Shown here: piece by piece, positions 16,496 to 23,943 of the stretch
Layout: every line of letters begins with the position of its first letter
Numbering within the stretch: the stretch's first letter is position 1
Source: Lachnospiraceae bacterium
GTDB lineage: Bacteria > Bacillota > Clostridia > Lachnospirales > Lachnospiraceae
DNA length: 64,000 nt
Direction: 5' to 3'
Assembly: GCA_015057505.1 (NCBI GenBank)
Contig: SVEG01000009.1
Coordinates: 1 to 64,000 of the forward strand
Notes under the pieces: generated by a model
Databases searched by the model: none
What the model was told of the DNA's origin: nothing
What the model saw: the letters and a program-made list of their open reading frames with translations, nothing else
Made by a program: the position numbers and the translations under genes

Positions 16496-18232
16496 TTATT
16501 TTAATAATTCTTCGACAATGAGTTTAATCTCGTCGGCGAATTTCTTGGCTTTTTCGTCGGCGTCGGAAAGGGAAGTTCCCTTGATACCGAAGTAGAATTT
16601 GATCTTGGGCTCTGTTCCTGAAGGTCTTACGCAGAACCATGCATTGTCCTCGAGTTCATAGTAAAGAACGTTGGAAGCGTCGAAATCGATGACTTCTTCT
16701 GCGCCGGTAGCCATGTCCTTGATAATCTTCTTCTGATAGTCGCGTGCCTTAAGGACTTTGTAGCCCGCAATGTTCTCGAATGTAGTGTTACGCATGTTGG
16801 ACATAATCTTCTTAATCTGCTCAAGGCCTTCGATACCCTTAAAGGTCATGGAAGTAACTTCGTCCTTATAATATCCGTATTTCTCGTACATATCAATCAT
16901 TGCATCCCAAAGTGTCTTGCCCTGGGTCTTATAGTATGCCGCAGCCTCGCAAAGTGCCATAGTAGCAACAATTGCATCTTTATCTCTTGCATGTGTTCCG
17001 ATAAGACAACCATAGCTCTCCTCAAAACCGAACAAGTATGTGCCTTTGCCCGTTGTCTCGAACTTAAGCATCTGCTGTCCGATGTACTTAAAACCTGTGA
17101 GAACCTCTATGAGCTTAACGCCGTAGTAATCAGCAATTGCATCTGCCATATTACTTGAAACGATAGACTTAATAAGTGCTCCGTCTGAAGGAAGACCTGA
17201 CTGCTCTTTTACACTGTTAATCTCATACTCTGCAAGAAGACAGCCTGACATATTACCCGTAAGTGTATGATATTCACCTGTCTTAGAGTCTCTCACGTAT
17301 ACACCGAGACGGTCTGCATCGGGGTCTGTTGCAAGAACAAGCTCTGCATCCTTTTCTTTGGCAAGCTTAAGTGCAAGCTCAAAAGCCTCTGCCGCTTCGG
17401 GGTTCGGGTAGCTTACTGTCGGGAATTCACCGTCCGGAAGCTCCTGTTCGGGAACAACGTATACATTCTCAAAACCAAGTTCTTTTAAAACTCTACGCGC
17501 AGGAATGTTACCTGTTCCGTGCAAAGGAGTATAAACAATTCTTAAATCCTTCTGAACTGCATCAATGCATTCCTGATGCTTAACAAGTTTTTTAAGCTCT
17601 GCGATATATGCATCATCAACCTCTGCACCGATTGTCTCAAAAAGTCCTGCTGCTACTGCATCTGACTTACTCATGGTCTTAACAATAGTGTAGTCTGTAA
17701 TTGCCTTAACCTCTGCCATGATTCCGCTGTCATGAGGCGGTGTAATCTGTGCGCCGTCCTCCCAGTAAACCTTGTAACCGTTGTACTCCGGCGGGTTATG
17801 GCTGGCTGTAATATTGATTCCGGCCACGCATCCGAGTTTTCTTACTGCATAAGATAATTCGGGTGTGGGGCGAAGACTCTCAAATACATAAGCCTTAATA
17901 CCGTTAGCCGCAAGGCAAAGTGCTGATTCCTCTGCAAATTCAGGTGACATACGTCTGGAATCGTATGCAATCGCAACGCCCTGTGTTGCCTTTCCTGATT
18001 TTAAAATATAATTGGCAAGACCCTGTGTAGCTTTTCTTACCGTGTAAATATTCATTCTGTTGGTTCCTGCTCCGATAACACCTCTAAGCCCCGCTGTACC
18101 AAATTCAAGTTCTGCATAAAATCTCTCTTTGATCTCCTTGTCATCATCCTTAATGCCAAGTAATTCTTTCTTGGTTGCCTCGTCAAAATACGGGTTATCA
18201 AGCCAATTCTGATAAATCTCTCTGTAGTCCAT
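16496..18232 (-). CDS. Phosphohexomutase (phosphoglucomutase/phosphomannomutase family)
   Basis: A 578-residue alpha-D-phosphohexomutase interconverting hexose-6- and hexose-1-phosphates, linking glycolysis to nucleotide sugars such as the RfbA substrate. The catalytic serine loop reads ITASHNPPEYNGYK (near residue 144), the metal loop DPDADRLGV, the sugar loop FGFEESYG and the phosphate loop RPSGTEPKIKFY. Length and the N-terminal YQNWLDNPYFDEATKKEL match the PgcA/Pgm type of Firmicutes. ATG at 18232 has AGGAGG. It is the last gene of an operon (14-base gap to the PEGA gene) and ends in the inverted repeat. Confidence 0.95.
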   Translation of the reverse strand: MDYREIYQNWLDNPYFDEATKKELLGIKDDDKEIKERFYAELEFGTAGLRGVIGAGTNRMNIYTVRKATQGLANYILKSGKATQGVAIAYDSRRMSPEFAEESALCLAANGIKAYVFESLRPTPELSYAVRKLGCVAGINITASHNPPEYNGYKVYWEDGAQITPPHDSGIMAEVKAITDYTIVKTMSKSDAVAAGLFETIGAEVDDAYIAELKKLVKHQECIDAVQKDLRIVYTPLHGTGNIPARRVLKELGFENVYVVPEQELPDGEFPTVSYPNPEAAEAFELALKLAKEKDAELVLATDPDADRLGVYVRDSKTGEYHTLTGNMSGCLLAEYEINSVKEQSGLPSDGALIKSIVSSNMADAIADYYGVKLIEVLTGFKYIGQQMLKFETTGKGTYLFGFEESYGCLIGTHARDKDAIVATMALCEAAAYYKTQGKTLWDAMIDMYEKYGYYKDEVTSMTFKGIEGLEQIKKIMSNMRNTTFENIAGYKVLKARDYQKKIIKDMATGAEEVIDFDASNVLYYELEDNAWFCVRPSGTEPKIKFYFGIKGTSLSDADEKAKKFADEIKLIVEELLK

Positions 18233-18246
18233 GTTAGTTCCTCCTA

Positions 18247-19677
18247 TTATTGTTCAGTCTTCTCTAAGGGAAGAAAACTGTAATGCTCGTCACATGCTTC
18301 CTGTGATATCTCCAGCACATAAGCTTTCATCTGATAGCCGTCACGCTTAAAGATAATCGTATGCAATCCACTCTGCTTTTCAAACTCAAGCGGTGCAATT
18401 CCAACATATTCACTGTCAAAATACACTTCGGCGCCAATCGGTGATTCAACATATATCCGGTACTTGGAAATATCCTTGTCTCCCGTATGGATAACCGTGG
18501 TCTCCTCTTCAGGAGGTCCTTCCGGTATGTCCGGGGCTGTTTCCTCTTCGGTACCGCCTGAGGAAGTCTCTTCTTCGGTGCTTGTAGTTTCCTCAGTCCC
18601 TGATGTACTCTCCGGCTGAGTTGTTTCCGGCTCCACCACTTCAGTAGACTTTTCTTCAAGTCCGAGTGAAATATTTCTCCGGATAAAAGTATCTCCGACA
18701 ACCAAATCTCCCATATACGGCACGTAACCTACCGCCTCTACCGCAATCCTGTAGGTTCCAAACGGCAATTCCACAAGGTCCTCATGGTTTTGCACCTTAC
18801 CGTCTATAATAAGCTTAGCATTCTCCGGTGAAATCGTAAAATAAACACTTCCGTGCATAACCGCTTCACCCTGTAAGGCCCCAACATCCACAAATATCTC
18901 TTTGCCACGCTGAACATTTACCTCAACAGCTCCACCTACACCATTCTTAGTTACGGAAAGAATATGCTTGCCCTCCTCGGCCATTACTAGCATACCCTCG
19001 GTAATTTCAAGGCCAACCTCATTACCGACAGTCACAATTCCTCCTATGAAAAAATCTTCATTCTGAAGACTTATATATCCGTGACCTTTTAAAACATTTA
19101 TCGAATATACGGTATTCTCATAGCCTCTCACAATAAGCTCATCTATAGATGCGAGCTCCCTTATATCAATAATCCTGCCGTCTTGCGCAACGATACAATG
19201 ATCATATAGTGAATACGACTGTGTACCTATTCTGATTCGTCTGGCATCAGCATCATACGACCAATTATGTACCCTAAGATTACTCCATGCCTTAGAGGAA
19301 ATCAATAAAGTCTTGAGCAAACTGTCATCAACATAATACGTACCCTCAACCATATCCCCCGGCTGAAGTACACCCGCCGCCATTATCTCGCCGTATTTGT
19401 CACGTATATCCGAATACCCCGTATAAAAATATGCAAGAAGTGCATTCGTCTCTATATCTCTAATGGTAATAACCTTATTTTCCAAATCAACCTTTGCAAC
19501 GACTCCAAAAATCTCTCCTTCAAGTCTGGGTGTCTCAGTCGTTGTCTCTTCGGTAGGTGCCGTCGTCGTCGGCTTCCTATGAGAATCCTGATATTCCTCA
19601 TACATCTTAATAATGCATCCGTTAAGAAAAAGCATCGGTATTATCAATAATAAAATCAAGCATTTTCTAGGCTTCAA
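18247..19677 (-). CDS. Lipoprotein with two PEGA domains
   Basis: A 476-residue exported lipoprotein with lipobox LNGC at residues 18-21. The middle holds beta-rich sequence and a PEGA domain around residues 285-345 (the signature lies in VELPFGTYRIAVEAVGY). A long Thr/Ser/Glu-rich linker follows, then a second PEGA copy at the C terminus (SPIGAEVYFDSEYVGIAPLE, HTIIFKRDGYQ). PEGA domains are found in surface and wall-associated proteins. The start is a TTG at 19677 with GGAAAGG about ten bases upstream; no better start is in frame. It sits between the Gx transporter and the phosphohexomutase in one operon. Function unknown beyond envelope location. Confidence 0.8.
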   Translation of the reverse strand: MKPRKCLILLLIIPMLFLNGCIIKMYEEYQDSHRKPTTTAPTEETTTETPRLEGEIFGVVAKVDLENKVITIRDIETNALLAYFYTGYSDIRDKYGEIMAAGVLQPGDMVEGTYYVDDSLLKTLLISSKAWSNLRVHNWSYDADARRIRIGTQSYSLYDHCIVAQDGRIIDIRELASIDELIVRGYENTVYSINVLKGHGYISLQNEDFFIGGIVTVGNEVGLEITEGMLVMAEEGKHILSVTKNGVGGAVEVNVQRGKEIFVDVGALQGEAVMHGSVYFTISPENAKLIIDGKVQNHEDLVELPFGTYRIAVEAVGYVPYMGDLVVGDTFIRRNISLGLEEKSTEVVEPETTQPESTSGTEETTSTEEETSSGGTEEETAPDIPEGPPEEETTVIHTGDKDISKYRIYVESPIGAEVYFDSEYVGIAPLEFEKQSGLHTIIFKRDGYQMKAYVLEISQEACDEHYSFLPLEKTEQ

Positions 19678-19764
19678 TCAATCACGCCCTTTCCTTGCCT
19701 TATAGAAACCGTGTTTCCAAAAAAACCAAGTAGCAAACTCTTATTTTATTATATAATACGATGC

Positions 19765-20265
19765 TTAAAAAAGATAGTCTGAATTTTTCATAAAACGCTC
19801 TAAAATTAATGCTCCGACAAGTCCGATAATCGCTCCCGCAACCGTACCGCTTACCAAAAGCGCCGGAAGGTACCAAATGAGTTCCGGTGTCTCAAGCACA
19901 CATATCGCAACACCAATCTGCGCTATATTATGCGAAACACCGCCCACGATGCTTACACCTACTTTGCTGAAAGCCTTGCTTTTTTTACAAAGTACCATAA
20001 GAAGCAGACTTAACATTCCTCCTGCTATACTGTATATAAGCGAAAATGTATTGCCAAACGTAAGCGACACAAGCACAATTCTGGCCACCGATACAAAAAG
20101 AGCATTCTTGGTACTTGTAATATAAAGTGCCGCAAACACCGCCAGATTGGCAAGGCCTAACTTAACTCCCGGAATGCCGAGTGAAAGCGGCAACAGACTC
20201 TCTATATAGCTTAACAAAAAGGCTATCGCAACCAAAAGCCCTGTATATGCTGTTCTTTTTGCCAT
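19765..20265 (-). CDS. Gx transporter family membrane protein (heptaprenyl diphosphate synthase component I-like)
   Basis: A 166-residue protein with five or six hydrophobic helices, starting MAKRTAYTGLLVAIAFLLSY with the GIPGVKLGLANLAVF segment that marks the Hpre_diP_synt_I/Gx transporter family. Members resemble small-molecule uptake (ECF S-component-like) proteins and usually sit beside a NusG domain II protein and flavin/redox genes. Here the NusG II gene ends 8 bases upstream. The heptaprenyl synthase name is historical and no catalytic motif is visible. Substrate unknown. Confidence 0.85.
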   Translation of the reverse strand: MAKRTAYTGLLVAIAFLLSYIESLLPLSLGIPGVKLGLANLAVFAALYITSTKNALFVSVARIVLVSLTFGNTFSLIYSIAGGMLSLLLMVLCKKSKAFSKVGVSIVGGVSHNIAQIGVAICVLETPELIWYLPALLVSGTVAGAIIGLVGALILERFMKNSDYLF

Positions 20266-20273
20266 ACTTCCTC

Positions 20274-20645
20274 CTACTCCGCGATAATATCCGGTCCTTT
20301 ACTATCACTCTCGATTACTTTTATCACAAGTTCATGCGGCAGACATATTATCGTATCATTCTCACGGTAAACCTCTCCTTTATTGATACAATGCTTATCG
20401 GGGCAGTCTGCTTCCGTCACCGACACCTTGCCGTCTTTAATCACCATGACATTATAACTTCCGTCATCGTATTCAAACCGCTCCGTCCTATCCTCATAAA
20501 GCGAATATGTCCCAACTGTCTCGCCATTAATTCTGACCTCTACGCTTCCCGCAGGTTCTCCACCCATGACAAAGCTTCTAATCAGCAAAAAGCACAAAGC
20601 AATTATGAGAATACCTATTATCAAAAACCAATCATTACGCTTCAT
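20274..20645 (-). CDS. NusG domain II-containing membrane-anchored protein
   Basis: A 123-residue protein with one N-terminal transmembrane helix (residues 7-26) and an extracytoplasmic beta domain. The domain contains VRINGETVGTYSL, SYNVMVIKDGKVSVTEADCP and CINKGEVYRENDTIICLPH; the DCPDKHC and CLPH pair is characteristic of the NusG domain II (DUF1312) family. It is not the transcription factor NusG. It is the first gene of a four-gene operon with a clear promoter at 20715-20744. The two Cys and nearby His could hold a metal or disulfide; that is an inference. Confidence 0.88.
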   Translation of the reverse strand: MKRNDWFLIIGILIIALCFLLIRSFVMGGEPAGSVEVRINGETVGTYSLYEDRTERFEYDDGSYNVMVIKDGKVSVTEADCPDKHCINKGEVYRENDTIICLPHELVIKVIESDSKGPDIIAE

Positions 20646-20689
20646 CAGGTGGCTCCTTTTTGTCGTTCATATTATCTTATACTCGCAAA

Positions 20690-20744
20690 CCCGCACTTCG
20701 TGTTTGCTATAAGTAGTATACACTAAACAAATATAATATATCAA
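20690..20744 (-). promoter_or_regulatory. Promoter and leader hairpin of the NusG II-Gx-PEGA-phosphohexomutase operon
   Basis: TTGATA (20739-20744), an 18-base spacer, and TATACT (20715-20720) on the minus strand. Just downstream a leader hairpin pairs GCAAAC with GTTTGC (20690-20712). The hairpin lacks a T run, so it is not a terminator. Confidence 0.65.
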
Positions 20745-20792
20745 ACACATTCTGGCGGATTATGTATCATTTTTTAACTGTGTATGTTTTCA

Positions 20793-20831
20793 TTGCCATA
20801 TGCGCATAATTATGCTATAATTATGTGCATA
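20793..20831 (+). promoter_or_regulatory. Toxin-antitoxin promoter with two TATGYGCATA operators
   Basis: TTGCCA (20793-20798), a 17-base spacer, and TATAAT (20816-20821). A perfect palindrome TATGCGCATA (20799-20808) fills the spacer and a near-copy TATGTGCATA (20822-20831) covers the start site, 23 bases away. The spacing of about two helical turns and position fit autorepression by the antitoxin or the complex. Confidence 0.8.
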
Positions 20832-20847
20832 GAAAGGAGTGTATATC

Positions 20848-21111
20848 ATGCCACTTATAATGCCTATCAAGGATTTACGCAATACAACTGAGATTTCCAA
20901 TATTGCACATAAAATGCAGGAGCCCATTTTTATTACCAAGAACGGATATAGTGATTTAGTTGTAATGAGTAGTGAATTATACGATAAATTTGCAAGAATG
21001 AACCGTATCGACCAGGCGATTTACGAATCCGAGCAGGAAATCGCAAATGGAGCCGAAGCGGTCGATGCTGAGATAGTTTTTGCAGAATTGGAGAAAAAAC
21101 ATTTTGGATAA
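20848..21111 (+). CDS. Type II antitoxin, Phd/YefM-RelB type
   Basis: An 87-residue antitoxin. The N-terminal half (MPIKDLRNTTEISNIAHKMQ, then EPIFITKNGYSDLVVMSSE) is the Phd/YefM DNA-binding fold. The C-terminal half is helical and acidic, as expected for the toxin-neutralising tail. The longest frame begins at a GTG (20839); the ATG at 20848 has AAAGGAG eight bases upstream and is used. The stop overlaps the toxin start, and the promoter carries two palindromic operators, so the pair is autoregulated. Family membership is clear; subtype naming is tentative. Confidence 0.9.
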   Translation: MPLIMPIKDLRNTTEISNIAHKMQEPIFITKNGYSDLVVMSSELYDKFARMNRIDQAIYESEQEIANGAEAVDAEIVFAELEKKHFG

Positions 21112-21406
21112 ATACAAAGTAAAAATCAACCCCAAAGCAATACGTGAATTAGATAGTATTTATGAATACATCGCAAATGAAAAACTGGCCCCCGAAAATG
21201 CAATGAGACAAATTAACAGAATCAAAAAAGCTATCTTATCTTTAGATAGCTTTCCTCAATCACATCAAGAACGTAATGAAGGCAGATACGCCGGAAAGAA
21301 TTACAGACAATTGCTGATTGATAACTATATCGCTATATTCCGCATTGATGAACTGAATAAAACTGTGTATGTAGTAACGATACAGTATCAGGGGCGAAAT
21401 CTGTAG
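21104..21406 (+). CDS. Type II toxin, RelE/ParE family
   Basis: A 100-residue basic protein with the RelE/ParE layout: KYKVKINPKAIRELDSIYEY, two helices, then strands ending GKNYRQLLIDNYIAIFRID and VYVVTIQYQGRNL. This fold is either an mRNA interferase or a gyrase poison; the sequence read here does not settle which, although YRQLLIDNYIAIFRI resembles the ParE side. The start is taken as TTG at 21104, overlapping the antitoxin stop by 8 bases, with GGAG ten bases upstream inside the antitoxin gene. No terminator is evident after the stop. Confidence 0.88.
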   Translation: MDKYKVKINPKAIRELDSIYEYIANEKLAPENAMRQINRIKKAILSLDSFPQSHQERNEGRYAGKNYRQLLIDNYIAIFRIDELNKTVYVVTIQYQGRNL

Positions 21407-21439
21407 AACTCCTTTCTAATGCCTCTCTCAAGTATGCAA

Positions 21440-21982
21440 TCACACATTTGCATTTATTTCTTTCATTATTTCAACCACTTCAATCTCCCCATCAACAAGC
21501 ACCTCCACTATCGGCTCGTGACCATCTTCGTTGGGTCCGTTTAACCAATAAATTTCTGCCTGTCTAAGGTTTTCTTCTTCTGAAACGGTTCCATCAAAGC
21601 ACTTGTAAGCATCTCCATGGTAGAATCTGCCATCCACTTCTATCTTGGCTACAGAATAAGTGGGACGTCCAAGACGAGCAAAATAATCCGCCCACCGCTC
21701 AGCTTCCTCATAGGTCTTTGAGACATACAATGCAGCCATGCGTGACGGATACTGCGGATACTTTTCTTTTCTCACCTTTTCCAATGCCAACTCTCGAAGT
21801 GCCACGTCTACACTATGACTCAATTCTGTCCCTTCATATTTTTCCGGATTCTTATAAATATCATCAACAATTCCCATCTGTTCCTGCACACGCTCATACA
21901 CCCCATTGGGATGCTCCTCATCCACTTTAAAACATTGCCCCACAAACTTAGGTTTATCTGAAACCACATGATAAAAAATCAT
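21440..21982 (-). CDS. Conserved protein resembling DUF2441
   Basis: A 180-residue soluble protein starting MIFYHVVSDKPKFVGQCF with later EEAERWADYFARLGRPTYS and an acidic C terminus. The opening FYHVV..., the ARLGRP stretch and the YHGDAYKCFDG segment resemble DUF2441, a family suspected of an ADP-ribosyltransferase-like fold; that is a weak, by-eye match. The GTG at 21991 lies too close to the AAAGGAG; the ATG at 21982 has proper spacing. It heads leftward toward the toxin gene and has no operon partner. Confidence 0.55.
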   Translation of the reverse strand: MIFYHVVSDKPKFVGQCFKVDEEHPNGVYERVQEQMGIVDDIYKNPEKYEGTELSHSVDVALRELALEKVRKEKYPQYPSRMAALYVSKTYEEAERWADYFARLGRPTYSVAKIEVDGRFYHGDAYKCFDGTVSEEENLRQAEIYWLNGPNEDGHEPIVEVLVDGEIEVVEIMKEINANV

Positions 21983-22091
21983 TTCTCTCACTCTCCTTTT
22001 AACACTACAAGTTTTATAATATGTATATCAATGCATGATTGCAACCTTATTCTTATTTATAAGCAAACATGTTCTCCGTAAACTTCAAAAT

Positions 22092-22781
22092 TTATTTCCA
22101 AGGTCTTATTTTCCCCGTCCACCCTTTTGCCTTCCAATATTCAGCATCACGAGGATTAAAACCATTCTTCTGCATCAAATGCATAATCCAAAACATCCCC
22201 TTTGTTTTGATTCCGGGTTTAATGTTTCTAGAATTACTTATGATTCTCTTTGCAATACTTGATGTAGCCTTCTCAATTGCTTTCTTTTTCTTTCCACTTA
22301 CACCATTCCAATCAACAGTTGCAACACCTACACCGTACTTATATCTTTTTGCCACTCCCCAGAAAAACAAACTATCCATCATATCTTTGTTAGTCGATTT
22401 CATACCTGCGCCTGCAGCTGTAGATATGCATACTCCTTGCTTTTTAAACATAGATTCTTCTGGACTGTGCACCATCCATCTGTATCCGTAATGGTCTAAA
22501 AAAGCTTTCATAGCTCCAGTCGTATGATATACATAAACCGGACTGGCTAAAATAATAACACTCGCCTCATCCATTGCGTCAGTTAATGGCTTTAGTTTTT
22601 CAAAATGAGGGCACTTCTTCTCTGACTCAGTAAAACACTTTGTACACCCAACACAAAATTCTCCAAAATCTCTTGGAAGAAAAAACTCTTTTATATCTTC
22701 ACTTATTTTTTCTGCCAACATATGAGCAATGTGATAAGTTGAGCCTTTATGACTTTGACCATGTATAATTGCTACCTTCAT
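22092..22781 (-). CDS. Flavodoxin-family NAD(P)H-dependent oxidoreductase
   Basis: A 229-residue flavodoxin-fold protein. It opens MKVAIIHGQSHKGSTYHIA, the phosphate-binding loop for FMN, then has a CxxC-type FCVGCTKCF with more Cys downstream, and ASPVYVYHTTGAMKAFLDH, which packs on the isoalloxazine ring. The C-terminal 60 residues are basic and end KGWTGKIRPWK. It is likely an NAD(P)H:FMN-dependent reductase; the Cys cluster is typical of the iron-sulfur flavoprotein-like branch in anaerobes. ATG at 22781 has GGAG five bases upstream. Confidence 0.85.
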   Translation of the reverse strand: MKVAIIHGQSHKGSTYHIAHMLAEKISEDIKEFFLPRDFGEFCVGCTKCFTESEKKCPHFEKLKPLTDAMDEASVIILASPVYVYHTTGAMKAFLDHYGYRWMVHSPEESMFKKQGVCISTAAGAGMKSTNKDMMDSLFFWGVAKRYKYGVGVATVDWNGVSGKKKKAIEKATSSIAKRIISNSRNIKPGIKTKGMFWIMHLMQKNGFNPRDAEYWKAKGWTGKIRPWK

Positions 22782-22889
22782 ATTATCTCCATTCACTTAG
22801 TAAAATTCAAAATTATCAACTCTCTTACATCTCCAACCGCCAGCCATGGTCACCATGATAAACCATCAGCTTTGTTTGCCCGCATTCAA

Positions 22890-23399
22890 TCAGATATCAA
22901 CTTCATACTTATCATCAATCAGCACATAATTGACCTTATGCTTCCTTGCAAGCTCCAACACCTTCGCATTATCCTCTAATACGCTCTCCAAAGTACAGTC
23001 TTCATCATCCATGCGGTTCTCAATTACACTTGCATATCTTTTTATATCTGCAAAGTGATTTTTTATATAGTTCTCGCTCATCACAAGGCAATAATACCTG
23101 ATATCCTCAAGATATTCTGCGTCAAAATCTTTCTCCCAGTCAAACGGAATATAACAACCCTCAACAATCAGATTCTGGTCGTTTTCAATGGCTGTTTTAA
23201 TCATTTCCCGAACAATAGGCCACAAATATGCTGTTAAATCGTCATCGTCACTCATCGGAGTAAGCTCCGTGTTGCCACTGCGGATTAAACCCATTTTCAA
23301 ATGATCTATTGACAAATACGGATATTTATATTTTTCAAGCAGTTGTTGGGCAAGGGCTGTCTTCCCCACATGCGACGCACCTGTAATTAAAATAATCAT
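22890..23399 (-). CDS. P-loop kinase-like protein
   Basis: A 169-residue P-loop NTPase with Walker A GASHVGKT at residues 7-14, an SIDHLKMGLI stretch like substrate-binding loops of small kinases, LIVEGCYIPFDWEKDF, and a final LIDDKYE. It resembles adenylate-kinase/2-phosphoglycerate-kinase-like or zeta-toxin-like small phosphotransferases. There is no adjacent antitoxin, so a toxin role is not supported. It follows the NUDIX gene by 26 bases on the same strand; these may be co-transcribed. The substrate is unknown. Confidence 0.75.
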   Translation of the reverse strand: MIILITGASHVGKTALAQQLLEKYKYPYLSIDHLKMGLIRSGNTELTPMSDDDDLTAYLWPIVREMIKTAIENDQNLIVEGCYIPFDWEKDFDAEYLEDIRYYCLVMSENYIKNHFADIKRYASVIENRMDDEDCTLESVLEDNAKVLELARKHKVNYVLIDDKYEVDI

Positions 23400-23425
23400 T
23401 GTTTTATCCTCACCTAAATCATTAG

Positions 23426-23908
23426 TTATATTTGCTTTGAAATAAAATGCACAATCCCGTTTGCCGGCTCAAGGATATGCGGAATCAATTCAAGCGGATA
23501 TACTTTCGTTCCGTTACGCAAATCCTCCAACGGAACCCAGCAAAAGTCCAGATTTATTCTTTCATTATCCAAATCATCATACCCGTGAAAAACACCGTCA
23601 AGCGGAATACTCTCATCAAGAAGATGCACCTTATAATACAAACAAATTTGGTGGCAGGGTCTGTTGCCCCACGGAAAATATATCTCACCTATCGCCAGCA
23701 AATCGTCAACAGCTATTTTCGCATGAAGCTCCTCTTCAAATTCTCTTTTCAAGGTTTCCGCACTCGTTTCCATTCTTGCAACATGACCGCCTATTATTGC
23801 ATAATCATCATTTATGGGACGCTGCAATAAAATCTTGTCATTCCGAATCAATATACCGCCAACTCTATACGAAAAAACAAAATCACTATTTTTAAACAAA
23901 ATATCCAT
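23426..23908 (-). CDS. NUDIX hydrolase
   Basis: A 160-residue protein with the Nudix box around residues 40-63: GGHVARMETSAETLKREF, then EEEL, matching G-x5-E-x7-REUxEE. It would cleave a nucleoside diphosphate linked to another moiety, needing Mg2+. Strands such as YAIIGGHV and an ICLYYKVHLL segment complete the fold. The start ATG at 23908 has GGAGGTGCAAC upstream. It is followed directly by the P-loop kinase-like gene. The substrate cannot be told from the box. Confidence 0.9.
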   Translation of the reverse strand: MDILFKNSDFVFSYRVGGILIRNDKILLQRPINDDYAIIGGHVARMETSAETLKREFEEELHAKIAVDDLLAIGEIYFPWGNRPCHQICLYYKVHLLDESIPLDGVFHGYDDLDNERINLDFCWVPLEDLRNGTKVYPLELIPHILEPANGIVHFISKQI

Positions 23909-23943
23909 GTTGCACCTCCGTAAACTAAAATCCGACTAATTCA

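Larger units (their letters stand above)
15874..16498. repeat. 625-bp intergenic imperfect hairpin with 103-bp perfect terminal inverted repeats
   Basis: The 103 bases from 15874 to 15976 are the exact reverse complement of 16396-16498. Both arms start with TAACCCCCACGAGACAG, so the TAA stop codons of the two convergent genes (rfbA and the phosphohexomutase) are the outermost triplets. Inside, a second perfect block of 34 bases (16088-16121 with 16252-16285, TTGGGAAATATGCAAAT at its start) and patchy similarity throughout let the whole region fold into one rod, capped near 16160-16210. It has no long reading frame. It could be a fold-back element, a duplicated terminator region homogenised by gene conversion, or a structured RNA. 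Confidence 0.9.

Noticed and set aside
20181-20726. 181-codon plus-strand frame opposite NusG II and Gx genes
   Set aside because: Both opposite-strand genes are clear families with ribosome sites; this frame has neither.
21080-21103. Upstream TTG start for the RelE/ParE toxin
   Set aside because: It would add eight residues read from inside the antitoxin gene without a spaced ribosome site; the TTG at 21104 has GGAG ten bases away.
22797-22889. A 22-codon open stretch on the minus strand that reads like a protein end (VYHGDHGWRLEM)
   Set aside because: Upstream stops close the frame at once and there is no start or ribosome site; it might be a gene remnant but the evidence is too thin.
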